Of a DNA stretch of 38,368 bases, positions 37,856 through 38,368 are shown one piece after another. The notes beneath the pieces were generated by a model, which ran no database searches, had not been told where the DNA came from, and saw nothing but the letters and a program-made list of their open reading frames with translations. This stretch comes from Chara braunii. Its lineage: Eukaryota > Streptophyta > Charophyceae > Charales > Characeae. The stretch is taken from assembly GCA_003427395.1 (NCBI GenBank), contig BFEA01000073.1:3527973-3566340 (forward strand), given 5' to 3'. The translations under genes and the position numbers were made by a program. Position 1 is the stretch's first letter. Each line of letters opens with the position of its first letter.

Positions 37856-37985
37856 GAGCCCAACAACTCCGCCTCGGAGTCGACAGGAAAGCGAAAAAGA
37901 GGACAAATTCACAACGAAGAGGGAAACATCGCTTCTCTCCAACCCATTTTTCCTTTCATTTCTCTCTTTCGTTGTCTCCTCCTCC

Positions 37986-38012
37986 AACCAATACATCCCC
38001 CGCCCCTCCTCC

Positions 38013-38081
<69 letters not shown>

Positions 38082-38173
38082 CGCTCGCTCGCTCACACAC
38101 ACACACACACACACAAACATACACACACACACACATACACACACACACACATACACAGACACACCCACACACA

Positions 38174-38216
<43 letters not shown>

Positions 38217-38306
38217 TGTGTCTCGAGGAACATGTGCGACCCAAAAGTTCCCTCGTTCTTGATCTGTACGACTCTTACAAACCAATACATCCCCCGCCCC
38301 TCCTCC

Positions 38307-38368
<62 letters not shown>
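37986..38368. repeat. 294-bp duplication with compound microsatellites
   Basis: AACCAATACATCCCCCGCCC followed by CTCCTCCGCCATCTCTC occurs at 37986 and 38280. The first is followed by (TC)n, (GC)n with GCTC units, then a long (CA)n with variants to about 38214. The second runs into (TC)n up to the window end. The array may continue beyond the window. Confidence 0.9.

Noticed and set aside
37909-38311. Cysteine/valine-rich and arginine/glutamate-rich frames
   Set aside because: They come from (CA)n/(GT)n and (GA)n repeats, not from a protein gene.

Overview
The window looks like repeat-rich nuclear DNA of a streptophyte (plant or charophyte green alga). Supporting signs are degraded mitochondrial nad7 and mitochondrial small-subunit rRNA pieces of the plant type, copies of U6 and U2 snRNA, tRNA-derived SINEs, many short inverted-repeat transposons, a plant-style LINE C-terminus, a Ty3/Gypsy remnant and a PIF/Harbinger element. 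A charophyte such as Chara is possible, but that is a guess from style, not a demonstrated identity. There is no operon-like organisation and no intact host protein-coding gene that I can defend. Nearly all open reading frames are short chance frames in low-complexity or repeat DNA.

Layout. 1-2200: SINE pieces, a triplicated B-box repeat, a U6 pseudogene and several copies of one ~110-bp MITE. 2240-3700: a MITE with 20-bp perfect inverted repeats and two SINE families. 3985-4443: two mitochondrial small-subunit rRNA segments in permuted order, followed almost at once by a near-complete U6 sequence. 4850-10650: GC-end MITEs, a 432-bp inverted-repeat element, a foldback hairpin, more MITEs and a (GATA)n/(GA)n microsatellite. 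11680-13150: MITEs, a SINE, a Gypsy integrase remnant and a T15/G25 tract. 13930-14121: nad7 fragment. 14860-18610: several tandem-repeat blocks, including a seven-fold dispersed 25-nt motif and a ~120-bp repeat with five copies. 19380-20830: unassigned. 21741-25100: two ~695-bp direct repeats around a 1.97-kb interior with minus-strand acidic reading frames. 25200-27660: poly(A)-ended retroposons and a minus-strand SINE. 27905-29599: a complete-ended PIF/Harbinger element with TTA target duplication. 29648-34090: a LINE fragment, nested MITEs, a U6 copy, and most copies of an unusual small retroposon. 34160-38368: a 403-bp inverted-repeat element, SINEs, satellites, a U2-poly(A) copy and long microsatellites.

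The most interesting candidate is the small retroposon seen eight times, always on the minus strand. Reading 5' to 3' on that strand, the longest copy (33872-33985) carries a sequence matching the hammerhead ribozyme core (CUGAUGA, a 5-bp helix II, GAAA), then a pyrimidine-rich body, a strong conserved hairpin and an AT-dinucleotide tail. Other copies are 5' truncated but share the 3' part, as in target-primed retroposition. I could not find a partner strand for helix I, so self-cleavage is only a hypothesis.
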